DNA of 64,000 bases, from assembly GCA_900315205.1 (NCBI GenBank), contig OMYF01000002.1:1-64000 (forward strand). The letters run 5' to 3'. This document shows positions 51,056 through 59,597 of the stretch, piece by piece (the first letter of the stretch is position 1; every line of letters begins with the position of its first letter). The translations under genes were made by a program, and so were the position numbers. This DNA is from an uncultured Acidaminococcus sp. (GTDB lineage Bacteria; Bacillota; Negativicutes; Acidaminococcales; Acidaminococcaceae). Under the pieces are notes generated by a model. That model searched no databases. It saw only the letters and a list, made by a program, of their open reading frames with translations, and was not told where the DNA came from.

Positions 51056-52423
51056 ATGAAGCAAAGAGAAACACTGGGATCCCGTCTGGGGTTTATCCTG
51101 CTGTCCGCAGGCTGTGCCATCGGCGTCGGAAACGTCTGGCGCTTCCCGTATATCACGGGCCAGTATGGCGGCGGGATTTTCGTCCTGATTTACGTAATCT
51201 TTCTTTTGCTCCTGGGCGTGCCGGTCCTGACCATGGAGTATGCCATGGGACGGGCGTCGCACAGGAGCATCCTTCCGGCGTACCGGATGCTGGAACCGAA
51301 GGAAACCAGGTGGCATGTGATGGGATACCTTGCCATGGCGGGCAATTATGTGCTGCTGATGTATTATTCCGTCATTTCCGGCTGGATCCTGTACTATACA
51401 GTCCTCATGGCCAGGGGCGTATTTGCCGGCCTTGATACGGAAGCCATAGCAGCGATCTTTGACGGGATGATGGCTTCACCCGGCATCATGACGGTTTCGC
51501 TGCTGATCATCGTCCTCGGGACAGCCGTGGTCTGCGGCATGGGGCTCCAAAAAGGGGTGGAGAAGGTTACGAAAGTCATGATGATCGCGCTGCTCGTCCT
51601 CATGGTCCTTTTAGGCATCCGGAGCTGTCTGCTCGACGGCGCTTCCGAGGGGATCGCTTTTTACCTGATGCCAAGTACGGAGCATATGCAGAAGGCCGGT
51701 CTGTGGAACTGCATGTATGCAGCTTTGAATCAGAGTTTCTTTACCCTGAGCATCGGGATGGGCGGCATGGAAATTTTCGGCAGTTACATTGACAGGCGGA
51801 AACGGCTCCTGGGAGAAGCCCTGACCGTGACATTTCTCGATACTTTCGTTGCCATCACTGCGGGCTTCATCATTTTTCCGGCCTGCTTTGCCTATGGCAT
51901 TGCACCTGATGCGGGACCCAAACTGATTTTCCTGACCCTGCCGCGGGTCTTCAGCTCTCTGGCCGGCGGCCGGTTCTGGGGCACTTTGTTTTTCCTTTTC
52001 CTGTCTTTTGCAGCTTTCTCGACCATGATCGGTGTCTTTGAGAATCTTCAGGCCTTTGCCATCGATTTGCGGGGAACTGCACGCAAAAAAGCAGCAGCTG
52101 TCAATGGTGTCATCATTGCTGCCTGCTCTCTGCCCTGTGCCCTGGGATTCAATCTGTGGTCATCTTTTCAGCCTCTCCGCCCGGGCAATACAGTCATGGA
52201 CCTGGAAGACTTTTTCGTCAGCAACATCTGCCTGCCCGTCGGGTCCTTTGTCATCACACTGTTCTGCTCCTGGAAATACGGCTGGGGTTTTGAGCACTTC
52301 CTGGCGGAGGCGAACGAAGGGAAGGGAATCCGGGTGGCAAGGATCCTGCGCCCGTATTTTCAGTATATCCTGCCCTGTATCGTTGGCTTTTTGGTCGTTT
52401 ACGGGATTGTGACCTACTTCTGA
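51056..52423 (+). CDS. NSS family sodium-dependent transporter
   Basis: A 455-residue Na+-coupled amino-acid or amine transporter with 11-12 helices and the LeuT fold. LGSRLGFILLSAGCAIGVGNVWRFPYITGQYGGGIFVLIY holds the unwound helix 1 with the sodium and substrate site, and EYAMGRASHRS is the signature loop. Helix 6 is seen in NQSFFTLSIGMGGMEIFGSY. Bacterial members often take up tryptophan, tyrosine or alanine. GAGAGGAAG precedes the ATG. About 120 bases follow the UvrA2 gene, with no clear terminator. Confidence 0.92.
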   Translation: MKQRETLGSRLGFILLSAGCAIGVGNVWRFPYITGQYGGGIFVLIYVIFLLLLGVPVLTMEYAMGRASHRSILPAYRMLEPKETRWHVMGYLAMAGNYVLLMYYSVISGWILYYTVLMARGVFAGLDTEAIAAIFDGMMASPGIMTVSLLIIVLGTAVVCGMGLQKGVEKVTKVMMIALLVLMVLLGIRSCLLDGASEGIAFYLMPSTEHMQKAGLWNCMYAALNQSFFTLSIGMGGMEIFGSYIDRRKRLLGEALTVTFLDTFVAITAGFIIFPACFAYGIAPDAGPKLIFLTLPRVFSSLAGGRFWGTLFFLFLSFAAFSTMIGVFENLQAFAIDLRGTARKKAAAVNGVIIAACSLPCALGFNLWSSFQPLRPGNTVMDLEDFFVSNICLPVGSFVITLFCSWKYGWGFEHFLAEANEGKGIRVARILRPYFQYILPCIVGFLVVYGIVTYF

Positions 52424-52495
52424 AAAGTAGTACAATAAAGAAAAACGGCGCCGCGGGGAGGAATGCTCCGGCTGCGTCCGAAGGAGGAGAAAATG

Positions 52496-53671
52496 ATGAT
52501 TGCCGAAAAGACAAGGAGAAAAGTGCTTTCAGCAGCCCTTGCCGGACTCCTGGGACTGGGGATTTCTTTTACGGCGATGCCAGTGCCGCAGGCTCATGCC
52601 GATATCATGGGAGCCATTCTCGCCGGGGTCCAGGGTGCTGCCGCATATGCACAGGTCGATAAAGCCCTGAACTATTACAATAATTCCGAAGAAGGCCGCC
52701 AGGCTCTGATGGCCAGTTATCAGAAAAAGCTCGGCGTCAATTACGATGAAGACCTGAATGAACAGCTTTCTTCCATGATGTCCAATCTGACCCATGCCAT
52801 TGGAGCTGTGGACCCGACCATTTATAACAAACCGTATATCTATTTCATCAATAATGATGAAAGCTTCAATGCCTTCTGCAGTCTGGGCCATGTCATGAGC
52901 GTCAATACGGGGATGTATTCGATGACGTCCAACCCGGATGAGATCGCAGTCGTCCTGCTCCACGAAATGGGCCACGGGCAGAAGGACCATGTTGCCGCGG
53001 GTACGCGCAAGAAAATGCGTGTCGCCGTGGCCGCAGGTGTGGTCAGCGGCGCGGCAGGCGGCGGCATGACGGACCTGGCTCTGGATATCCTGGTCAACCA
53101 GATCGATAACGTGAGCATCACCAAGACGGATGAATGGCAGGCGGACAACCTGGCCCTTACGTACCTGCTGCACAGCAATTACAATCCCGGCGCCACGGCT
53201 GCGATGTGGCAGCGTGTCATGGATAAATCCAAGAGCGAAGCGTCAAGCTTTGTCGGTGAAATCTTCTCCCCGTCGGACCATCCGACGAACCAGCAGCGCC
53301 GTGACAACTACGCAAGCCGCCTGAGCGACCTGAGCGGTGGCAATGTTTCGTGCGAGGACGGCGTCGTCAAGGTGAGCGGCAAGGAATTCGTCAGACCGGC
53401 CGCGTACGGTGATATGTCAGCTAAGGAACGTTCCTACTTTGTGCTGGGGAATCTTGCAGCGGCATATCTGCATCAGCAGAACCTGCAGCCGGCAACCGCC
53501 GACGGCAATGTGGTCTACTTGGGCAATCAGCCCGTCATGAGCTGTACGGCAAACGATCCCGGTGCAGCAGAACTGGCGGAAAAGCTCAACACTTTAAAGA
53601 GCAGCAAACCTGCCACTGTTCCCAGCCGGGAACTGAAAAAGCAGGCAGAAGCAGCACCGAAGAAAAAATAA
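52496..53671 (+). CDS. secreted M48-family metalloprotease
   Basis: A 391-residue exported zinc peptidase. A signal peptide runs to about residue 33 (LSAALAGLLGLGISFTAMPVPQAHA, broken at AHA). The active site is LLHEMGHGQKDH, with H156-E157-x-x-H160, and the third ligand is the Glu in TDEWQADNLALTYL. Downstream the protein contains a segment SSFVGEIFSPSDHPTNQQRR found in BepA/LoiP-like periplasmic M48 proteases, which act on outer-membrane assembly. AAGGAGGAG fits the ATG at 52496 better than 52493. In a diderm Firmicute this could serve the outer membrane, such as the autotransporter at 7.2 kb. Confidence 0.9.
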   Translation: MIAEKTRRKVLSAALAGLLGLGISFTAMPVPQAHADIMGAILAGVQGAAAYAQVDKALNYYNNSEEGRQALMASYQKKLGVNYDEDLNEQLSSMMSNLTHAIGAVDPTIYNKPYIYFINNDESFNAFCSLGHVMSVNTGMYSMTSNPDEIAVVLLHEMGHGQKDHVAAGTRKKMRVAVAAGVVSGAAGGGMTDLALDILVNQIDNVSITKTDEWQADNLALTYLLHSNYNPGATAAMWQRVMDKSKSEASSFVGEIFSPSDHPTNQQRRDNYASRLSDLSGGNVSCEDGVVKVSGKEFVRPAAYGDMSAKERSYFVLGNLAAAYLHQQNLQPATADGNVVYLGNQPVMSCTANDPGAAELAEKLNTLKSSKPATVPSRELKKQAEAAPKKK

Positions 53672-53697
53672 GGGGCACTGAGCGGTCATAGAGAAAC

Positions 53698-53761
53698 AAA
53701 CAAAACAGAGAGGCTGTGAAATAATGAGCGATCATTTTTTCACAGCCTCTCTGTTTTGTTT
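53698..53761. terminator. very long bidirectional terminator
   Basis: A stem of 30 positions (53698-53727 with 53732-53761) has a single internal mismatch and a four-base loop. The core is AGAGAGGCTGTGAAA / TTTCACAGCCTCTCT, with A- and T-rich ends for both directions. It separates the convergent protease and AbrB genes. Confidence 0.9.
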
Positions 53762-53832
53762 CTCAAAGGCCAGGGCCTCCGTGGCAGCCCGGCCGCAAGG
53801 ATGAGTTCCACGGAAGTGGAAGGAGATCCGCA

Positions 53833-53886
53833 AACCGCGATCTGCGAACCGCGATCCGCAGCACCACAGTATCAACGCACCACAGT
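53833..53886 (+). repeat. two small tandem repeats
   Basis: AACCGCGATC occurs at 53833-53842 and 53847-53856 (period 14), and GCACCACAGT at 53861-53870 and 53877-53886 (period 16). They lie in the 3' region of the minus-strand AbrB gene, outside any frame. Confidence 0.6.
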
Positions 53887-53933
53887 TTCAGAGTCCCCCT
53901 TTATCTGCAGGATTAAAGGGGGAACGGTATTTG

Positions 53934-55004
53934 TCAGGCTTTTGCACCCGTTGTACCGTCCCCGAAATATTTTCTGATCCCCAGCGGAACGACTACATTC
54001 AGCATGATTACCCGGATCAGCTGATATGTCAGGATGACAGCTACATTCTCGTTCATTTCGAGCCCGGCCAGGCACATTTCCGCGATGCCGCCCGGAGCGA
54101 CGGCAAGGAATGCCGTGATGGAGGAAAAACCGTAGAGTCGGGAGACGATGACCGCAACGACGGCACTTGTTGCCACCATGAGGAGGGAACCGATGAGGAC
54201 GTTCGGGATGAGTGCCCGTGTCTTGAGGAGTTTATCCCGGTCCAGCATTGTCCCGATGTAAAGGCCGATGTTCAGCTGGGCAAAAGCCATGACCGGTGCG
54301 GGGACCCGCGGCGTCCGGCCGAGGAAACAGGCATAGACTGCTGTCAGCAGGATGGGCCCGAGGAGCTGCCATGTCGGCATATGGATCCTTTTGGCCAGCG
54401 CCTGACCGATGAGTGCGAGCGGGATCATGACGAGCCAGCCCGTCTGGAAGACACTGAGGATATCGTTCACCGTTGTGGCGGCAAGCCCCAGGGAAGCCGA
54501 TTTGGTCAGGGTCCCGCCAAAGAGGTTTATGGCGAGGAAGGGGACACTGACTTCGACGACGAAGAGCCTGAGGCACTGTGAGACGACAACGACATTTTCG
54601 TCGGCCTCTTTGTAATCCTCCATCATCAGGGTCATCTGCGTCAGACCGCCGGGCATGCAGCCCATGAGTGAGCTCAACAGATTTGCAAAGGTATGGCGAG
54701 CCATATAGACGGAGACACAGACCGAAACAAAGAGGGTGCTCAGGCAGGCTCCGAATATACCGATGGTCTCCTGGCTTAGTTTGAGGAAAGTCTCGGCTGT
54801 GCAGTTGCTGCCGATCCCGTAGCCTGCCACGCCCAGCATGAGACCGCGCAGCTGAGGAGACCATTTCAGTGAATTGTCCCTAAAGGTCTTGATGAAGAAG
54901 GCGGATACGATTCCGCCCAGCATATAGGGGATGGGGATGCCGAGCTGACGGAGTATGAATCCGATCAGGGCGGCAATGCAGAAGACGAAAACTTTGGAAT
55001 GCAC
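53934..55004 (-). CDS. AbrB family membrane protein (PF05145)
   Basis: A 356-residue inner-membrane protein with ten or so helices in two similar halves. GFILRQLGIPIPYMLGGIVSAFF and the later NIGLYIGTMLDRDKL plus FLAVAPGGIAEMCLAGLEMNENVAVIL, mirrored by LMGCMPGGLTQMTLMMEDYKEADENVVVVS, match the AbrB/putative ammonia monooxygenase family, which despite its name is an uncharacterised transporter group. A GTG at 55004 with AAAGGAAG eight bases away is favoured; an ATG at 55031 is also usable. Its promoter is TTTACA, 18 bases, TATAAT at about 55045-55074 on the minus strand. Confidence 0.87.
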   Translation of the reverse strand: MHSKVFVFCIAALIGFILRQLGIPIPYMLGGIVSAFFIKTFRDNSLKWSPQLRGLMLGVAGYGIGSNCTAETFLKLSQETIGIFGACLSTLFVSVCVSVYMARHTFANLLSSLMGCMPGGLTQMTLMMEDYKEADENVVVVSQCLRLFVVEVSVPFLAINLFGGTLTKSASLGLAATTVNDILSVFQTGWLVMIPLALIGQALAKRIHMPTWQLLGPILLTAVYACFLGRTPRVPAPVMAFAQLNIGLYIGTMLDRDKLLKTRALIPNVLIGSLLMVATSAVVAVIVSRLYGFSSITAFLAVAPGGIAEMCLAGLEMNENVAVILTYQLIRVIMLNVVVPLGIRKYFGDGTTGAKA

Positions 55005-55283
55005 GGGCAGTTCTTCCTTTCGAATTGGCATTTTTGGGTGATTTCCTTATTATATACCGGCTTTGTCCGCTGTGTAAATCAGCCTGGCCTGTCTGGATCA
55101 TCTTTTATCATGACAGCCATGCGGCGGAAGAACGGAGCAGTTTGCCGGGAAAGTGCTTCAGTTCCGGAAAGAATGGAACCGGAAGTTTTTATAATAAAAC
55201 TATATCACATTTGAATTAGTTATGGATTTACGGAAAAATTCAATAAAGAAGTAAAATAGTGCTACAATTTAGCAAAATATTTC

Positions 55284-55312
55284 TTGAGAATCATATAAAA
55301 TTGGTATATACT
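55284..55312 (+). promoter_or_regulatory. promoter of the small protein / P-type ATPase unit
   Basis: TTGAGA (55284-55289), 17 bases, TATACT (55307-55312). The leader of about 85 bases can fold ACGCT with AGCGT, extended by AGA/TCT and GG/CC, just before the ribosome site. Upstream sequence from 55190 is unusually AT-rich for the window; no gene is seen there. Confidence 0.65.
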
Positions 55313-55402
55313 GTCATGGTAAACGGATAAAAGGCAGATTTACGCTTTAAAATAAGTTAGCGTTGTCTACCGAATCAAGTATAACGAAAGGTGGAACGAA
55401 TT

Positions 55403-55696
55403 ATGGAAAGAGAAGACTGGATTCATGTAGGTATGGTTGCCGGCGGTGCCGTATTGGGTCTTGCCGCACGGGTATTCCTGAAATCCAATGTCATGAAGAA
55501 AGCGATGGTTTCCACGACGGCTGCTGCTCTGCGCGTGCAGAAATGCGCTGAGGAAGGCTCCGCCTGCCTGCAGGCACAGGCGGATGATATCGTGGCTGCT
55601 GCCAAAGAAGAAAACCGCAAGCGCGATGAAGCAGATGCCGCTGCAAAGGCAGCTGCCGAAGCAGCTCAGGCTCCTGTGGAAGATCAGGCTAAATAA
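55403..55696 (+). CDS. small Ala-rich protein preceding a P-type ATPase
   Basis: A 97-residue protein. Residues 8-25 form one hydrophobic segment (VGMVAGGAVLGLAARVF); the rest is a charged, alanine-rich helix or coiled coil (CAEEGSACLQAQADDIVAAAKEENRKRDEADAAAKAAAEAAQAP). It resembles the DUF6110-type proteins that adjoin metal P-type ATPases in other Firmicutes. It lies 30 bases before the ATPase gene and was probably made with it, perhaps as a membrane partner or metal chaperone. AAAGGTGG supports the ATG. Only two cysteines (about 41 and 48) are available for metal. Confidence 0.8.
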   Translation: MEREDWIHVGMVAGGAVLGLAARVFLKSNVMKKAMVSTTAAALRVQKCAEEGSACLQAQADDIVAAAKEENRKRDEADAAAKAAAEAAQAPVEDQAK

Positions 55697-55726
55697 GCTT
55701 CCTGATCAGAAAGGAAGCGAACCGCT

Positions 55727-57844
55727 TTGAAATTCCAGATTTTACATGAAGTGCGGGACCGCATCCATGTGCGTTGTCTCGCATCGGCCGGTGTCCCCGT
55801 ATCCAGGTTTGACCTGGCCCAGGGCGCCGTCGTCGAGACAGGACTGGAACGGCTCCCCGGTGTGCGCAGAGTAAAGCTGTATTCCGCTGTGGGAGAAGTC
55901 GCGGTGACGTTCGTCCCCGATGCCGGGGGGACGCGGCGTGACGGTATCATCACGGCGCTTGCCAGGCTGGATGTGAATAATGCGGAGCTCAGGAAACAGG
56001 CCCGTCTCAAGACGGAATCCCTGCAGCTGAACCGGATGTACCGCAACCGCCTGATCGGGCTGGTGGTACGGCATTTCCTGTTCAAATGGTTCATGCCCAT
56101 GCCGGTCCGGCTTGTGCGCAACTGGTACAATACGCTTGGCTTCATCCGCAAGGGCGTTTCCAGCCTGCTGCAGAAACGTCTCGACGTACCCGTCCTTGAC
56201 GCGACGGCCATTACGGCAGCCATGCTGCAGAATGATCTCAGCACGGCCGGGTCCGTCATGCTGCTCCTGCGCATCGGTGACGTCCTGGAAGAATGGACTC
56301 TCAAGAAGTCCGTCCACGACCTGGCTGCCAATATGTCCCTCCACGTGGATACGACGTGGAAAGTCATGGATGGCACGGAAGTCGAAGTACCGCTGAACGA
56401 AGTACGCAAGGGAGATATCATCAGTGTCCGCATGGGCACGGTCATTCCTCTTGACGGCATCGTTGCCGGCGGGGAAGCGATGGTCAACCAGGCTTCCATG
56501 ACCGGTGAATCTGTTCCTGTCCATAAAACTGTGGACGGTGCTGTTTTTGCCGGCACTGTCGTCGAAGACGGCGAAATCCAGATCAGAGTGACCGGTGAAG
56601 CCGGCGGCACCCGGTATGACCGGATCGTCAGGATGATCGAGGCATCGGAGACCTTTAAGTCCAATCTCGAGAGCCGGGCCAATCACCTGGCTGATTCCCT
56701 CGTTCCCTGGTGCCTGGGCGGAACCGTGCTGGCTTATTTGCTGACACGCAGTGTGACGCGCGCCATGGCTGTGCTCATGGTGGACTTCTCCTGCGCCCTG
56801 AAACTTTCCATGCCGCTTGCGGTGCTGTCGGCCATGCGCGAATGCAGTACCTACAAGATCACCGTCAAAGGCGGCAAATTCCTGGAAGCCGTGGCCGCTG
56901 CGGATACCATTGTCTTTGACAAGACGGGTACCCTGACACTGGCCAAGCCGAAGGTCGCGGATGTGATCTGCTTTGGCGGATACAGCCGTTCTGAAATCCT
57001 TCGGTATGCGGCCTGCCTGGAAGAGCACTTCCCGCATTCCGTAGCCAATGCCATCGTGAGACAGGCGGCGGAAGAAGGACTGACCCATGACGAACTCCAC
57101 AGCAAAGTGGAGTACATTGTCGCTCATGGGATTGCTTCCAAGGTAGGGGAAAAACGGATCGTCATCGGCTCCGGCCACTTCATCTTTGAAGATGAGAAAT
57201 GTGTGATCCCGCCCGGTGAAGAGGCGCGCTATGAGAACCGGCCCCGCGAATATTCCCATATTTTCATGGCTCTGAATGGTGTCCTTGTGGCCATCATCTG
57301 CATCAAGGATCCGCTTCGTCCGGAAGCTGCTGAAGTCATGAAGGGTCTGCGCAAAGCCGGATTCAGGCACCTTGTCATGATGACGGGGGACAGCGAACGC
57401 ACGGCTCACGCTGTAGCGGAAAAACTGGGACTCGATAAGTATTATGCCGAGGTCCTGCCGGAGCAGAAGGCTCAATTCGTGAAAGATGCCAAAGCAGCGG
57501 GTCACCGTGTCGTGATGGTCGGTGACGGGATCAATGATTCCCCGGCTCTGTCCGAGGCTGATGCCGGCATTGCCATTGCGGAAGGAGCCGATATTGCCCG
57601 TGAGATTGCGGATATCACCATTTCCGCACGGGATCTGCATCAGCTGATCGTACTGAAGGAACTGAGCAACCTGCTGATGGACCGCGTCAACTTCAATTAC
57701 GATTTTGTCGTGGGCTTCAACGCACTGCTCATCGGCCTGGGCGTGATGGGAATCCTGCCCCCGGCGACGACGGCACTGCTGCATAATGGTTCGACCATTG
57801 CCATCAGTCTGCACAGCATGACCAACCTGAAACTGGAGGCATGA
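55727..57844 (+). CDS. P1B-like metal-transporting P-type ATPase without CPC motif
   Basis: A 705-residue ATPase. The N-terminus (FQILHEVRDRIHVRCLASAG, about 1-75) folds like a metal-binding HMA domain but lacks its C-x-x-C. It has the actuator TGES (MTGESVPVHK), phosphorylation site D398 (FDKTGTLTLAKP), and hinge VGDGINDSPALSEADAGIA. The membrane helix that carries CPC or similar in copper and zinc pumps reads DFSCALKLSMPLA, with a single C356. This type is close to the CtpC/CtpD-like group, for which manganese, cobalt or iron export has been proposed, so the metal is uncertain. TTG at 55727 with AAAGGAAG nine bases upstream is the start. Confidence 0.9.
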   Translation: MKFQILHEVRDRIHVRCLASAGVPVSRFDLAQGAVVETGLERLPGVRRVKLYSAVGEVAVTFVPDAGGTRRDGIITALARLDVNNAELRKQARLKTESLQLNRMYRNRLIGLVVRHFLFKWFMPMPVRLVRNWYNTLGFIRKGVSSLLQKRLDVPVLDATAITAAMLQNDLSTAGSVMLLLRIGDVLEEWTLKKSVHDLAANMSLHVDTTWKVMDGTEVEVPLNEVRKGDIISVRMGTVIPLDGIVAGGEAMVNQASMTGESVPVHKTVDGAVFAGTVVEDGEIQIRVTGEAGGTRYDRIVRMIEASETFKSNLESRANHLADSLVPWCLGGTVLAYLLTRSVTRAMAVLMVDFSCALKLSMPLAVLSAMRECSTYKITVKGGKFLEAVAAADTIVFDKTGTLTLAKPKVADVICFGGYSRSEILRYAACLEEHFPHSVANAIVRQAAEEGLTHDELHSKVEYIVAHGIASKVGEKRIVIGSGHFIFEDEKCVIPPGEEARYENRPREYSHIFMALNGVLVAIICIKDPLRPEAAEVMKGLRKAGFRHLVMMTGDSERTAHAVAEKLGLDKYYAEVLPEQKAQFVKDAKAAGHRVVMVGDGINDSPALSEADAGIAIAEGADIAREIADITISARDLHQLIVLKELSNLLMDRVNFNYDFVVGFNALLIGLGVMGILPPATTALLHNGSTIAISLHSMTNLKLEA

Positions 57845-57913
57845 CGGACCTGTCCGGGAGAAGCTGGCTTCAGCCGAGACATGGCACTGTGGATCTGATA
57901 TGAGAAGAAAGAC

Positions 57914-57945
57914 GGGGCTGCCGTGGATCCGGCAGCCCCGTTCTC
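57914..57945 (+). terminator. terminator after the P-type ATPase gene
   Basis: GGGGCTGCCG (57914-57923) pairs perfectly with CGGCAGCCCC (57930-57939) around TGGATC, followed by GTTCTCT, a short T-rich tail. Confidence 0.8.
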
Positions 57946-58221
57946 TGTCGAAATAAGGAATTCTGTCCCGTCATTTCCATTCACTCCCCAAAAAAGGCCG
58001 TTCACTTCATTTTCTCTGGAAATTTTCCTTTTCTGCTGTATGCTGTATCTAGCCGGTCAGCCGGGCACAGGAATGGTGACGAAAAAAGTTCTGATATAGT
58101 ATAGCATTGTTGATGTAATCGGAGATCATACGGTAGTGAAAGTGGGAATGAAAATCTGTGCTGCAGAGAGAAACCTGTAATATACTCTCCTTTGATGCCT
58201 GTGGCCCTGGCAGTCCGGACA

Positions 58222-58279
58222 GCGGGCTTTCTTTCTTCCGACATGTGGGGTGACCGGGAGAGAGAAAGCCTGCGTTTTT
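58222..58279 (+). terminator. hairpin with T-run, possible sRNA terminator
   Basis: GCGGGCTTTCTTTCTTCC (58222-58239) pairs with GGGAGAGAGAAAGCCTGC (58254-58271 region) with a few G-T pairs and is followed by six Ts. There is no gene ending within 370 bases upstream, so it probably ends a non-coding transcript. Confidence 0.65.
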
Positions 58280-58326
58280 TATTGTTCCTGTTTTTATGCG
58301 CATCGCCGGAAACCGGCCGCTGTCTG

Positions 58327-58385
58327 AAAAAGTCCGTGCTTTAGCTGCACACCCGCCAGGGTACGCAGAAAGGCACGGACTTTTT
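58327..58385. terminator. perfect 13-bp stem with inner stems
   Basis: AAAAAGTCCGTGC (58327-58339) pairs with GCACGGACTTTTT (58373-58385). The 33-base loop itself holds CTGC/GCAG and CCC/GGG, so a compact nested structure is possible. A- and T-runs would let it stop transcription from either side. Confidence 0.7.
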
Positions 58386-58582
58386 GAATCGTTTTGTGGA
58401 TACTCCGATGCCGGCGGCGAAAAAAATATGCAGGAAATCAGAAAAGTGTATCTTTTAACACAGTTTTTCATATGCAATGTTCCTTTCTCCTGTCCTTTTA
58501 TTTCTCCCATTGTGAAGAAAAAGAAAATCTTATAAAATTAAATTTCAGACAAGAACTAATGATATATTGAGGAGGCTCCATC

Positions 58583-59524
58583 ATGAAAATCGCTGTCGTC
58601 ATGGCTGTAAACGATGTACATAAAGAAAAGCTGCAGGCCGCACTGCCGGAAGCCGAATTTTATTTTGGCAAGGATAAAAAAGAGCTTGCCGATGCAGAAG
58701 TGATCATCGGCAATATTCCGCCGAAAGATGTTGCAGGGCTGCCGAAATTAAAATGGCTCCAGCTTGAAACGGCGGGCGCCAACACGTACTGCTCCGAACC
58801 CACTGTGCCGCAGTCCCTGCTGCTGACGAATGCCACCGGCGGCTATGGCATCAACATCGCGGAACATATCCTGGGCCTGCTTCTTCCCATGATGAAGAAC
58901 TTCTACCAGTATGATGCCAACCAGAAACAGGGACTCTGGAAGGATGCGGGCAAGGTCCGTACGGTGTACGGCTCCACGGCGGTCGTCGTCGGTTTCGGGA
59001 ATATCGGGCGCCGTGTCGGTCTGCTCCTCAAGACAATGGGAGCCCATGTCATCGGGATCCGCCGCCGCAATACGGCGCTTGTGCCGGAAGCCGACGAAAT
59101 GGGGACGCTGGAGGATCTGGACCGGTATCTTGCGCAGGCCGACATCGTCATCTCGGCTCTGCCCGATACGCCTGCGACGGAACGGATCTACAACAAAGCC
59201 CGTTTTGACGCCATGAAGCCGCAGGCTTATTTTATCAATGTGGGACGGGGCATCGCTGTCGTCCAGGAAGACCTGATGGACGCACTGGCTTCGGGCCATC
59301 TGGCCGGGGCTGCCATCGACGTGGCAGTGCCGGAACCGCTGCCGCAGGACAGCCCGCTCTGGAAGACCCCAAATCTCCATATCACACCGCATGTCAGCGG
59401 CGGTTTCCATGCCCAGATCACCTGGGACAGGATCGTTGACATTGCCTGCCGCAACCTCAAACATTATGCCAAAGGAGAACCGCTGGAGAATATTGTGGAC
59501 CGGGCGACGGGTTACAAAAAATAA
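58583..59524 (+). CDS. D-2-hydroxyacid dehydrogenase
   Basis: A 313-residue NAD-dependent dehydrogenase. The Rossmann motif is VVVGFGNIGRRVGLLLKTMG (about residues 135-155). Catalytic residues appear in order: Arg in FINVGRGIAV, Glu in VAVPEPLPQD and His in HITPHVSGGF. Family members interconvert 2-ketoacids and D-2-hydroxyacids such as glycerate, lactate or phosphoglycerate; the exact substrate is open. GAGGAGG precedes the ATG. It is separated from LapA by about 70 bases and may be first in a transcript running to RelA. Confidence 0.92.
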   Translation: MKIAVVMAVNDVHKEKLQAALPEAEFYFGKDKKELADAEVIIGNIPPKDVAGLPKLKWLQLETAGANTYCSEPTVPQSLLLTNATGGYGINIAEHILGLLLPMMKNFYQYDANQKQGLWKDAGKVRTVYGSTAVVVGFGNIGRRVGLLLKTMGAHVIGIRRRNTALVPEADEMGTLEDLDRYLAQADIVISALPDTPATERIYNKARFDAMKPQAYFINVGRGIAVVQEDLMDALASGHLAGAAIDVAVPEPLPQDSPLWKTPNLHITPHVSGGFHAQITWDRIVDIACRNLKHYAKGEPLENIVDRATGYKK

Positions 59525-59597
59525 GGAGCGCCTTCAGCCGGAAGGGCGTGGAGATGCCGGCACCGGCCAGATGTAACAGGGAAAGGAAGGAAACAGC

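Larger units (their letters stand above)
57845..58582 (+). other. 738-base gene-poor region with strong hairpins
   Basis: No protein gene is supported. Three strong stems are present: the ATPase terminator (57914), the hairpin at 58222-58279 with a T-run, and the 13-bp stem at 58327-58385. TATAGT and TATACT-like boxes at about 58098 and 58183 could start an RNA ending at 58279. A promoter TTGTGA, 17 bases, TAAAAT near 58512-58540 serves the next gene. A minus-strand frame (58049-58510) lacks recognisable protein text. Confidence 0.5.

Noticed and set aside
55742-57814. A long minus-strand open frame of about 690 codons opposite the P-type ATPase
   Set aside because: The plus strand encodes a complete ATPase with all motifs. 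The minus frame is rich in His, Arg and Gln, as expected for the complement of a high-GC gene, and has no ribosome site or domain.
58049-58510. A minus-strand frame of 153 codons in the gene-poor region
   Set aside because: It spans both orphan hairpins, lacks a ribosome site and has no domain text.
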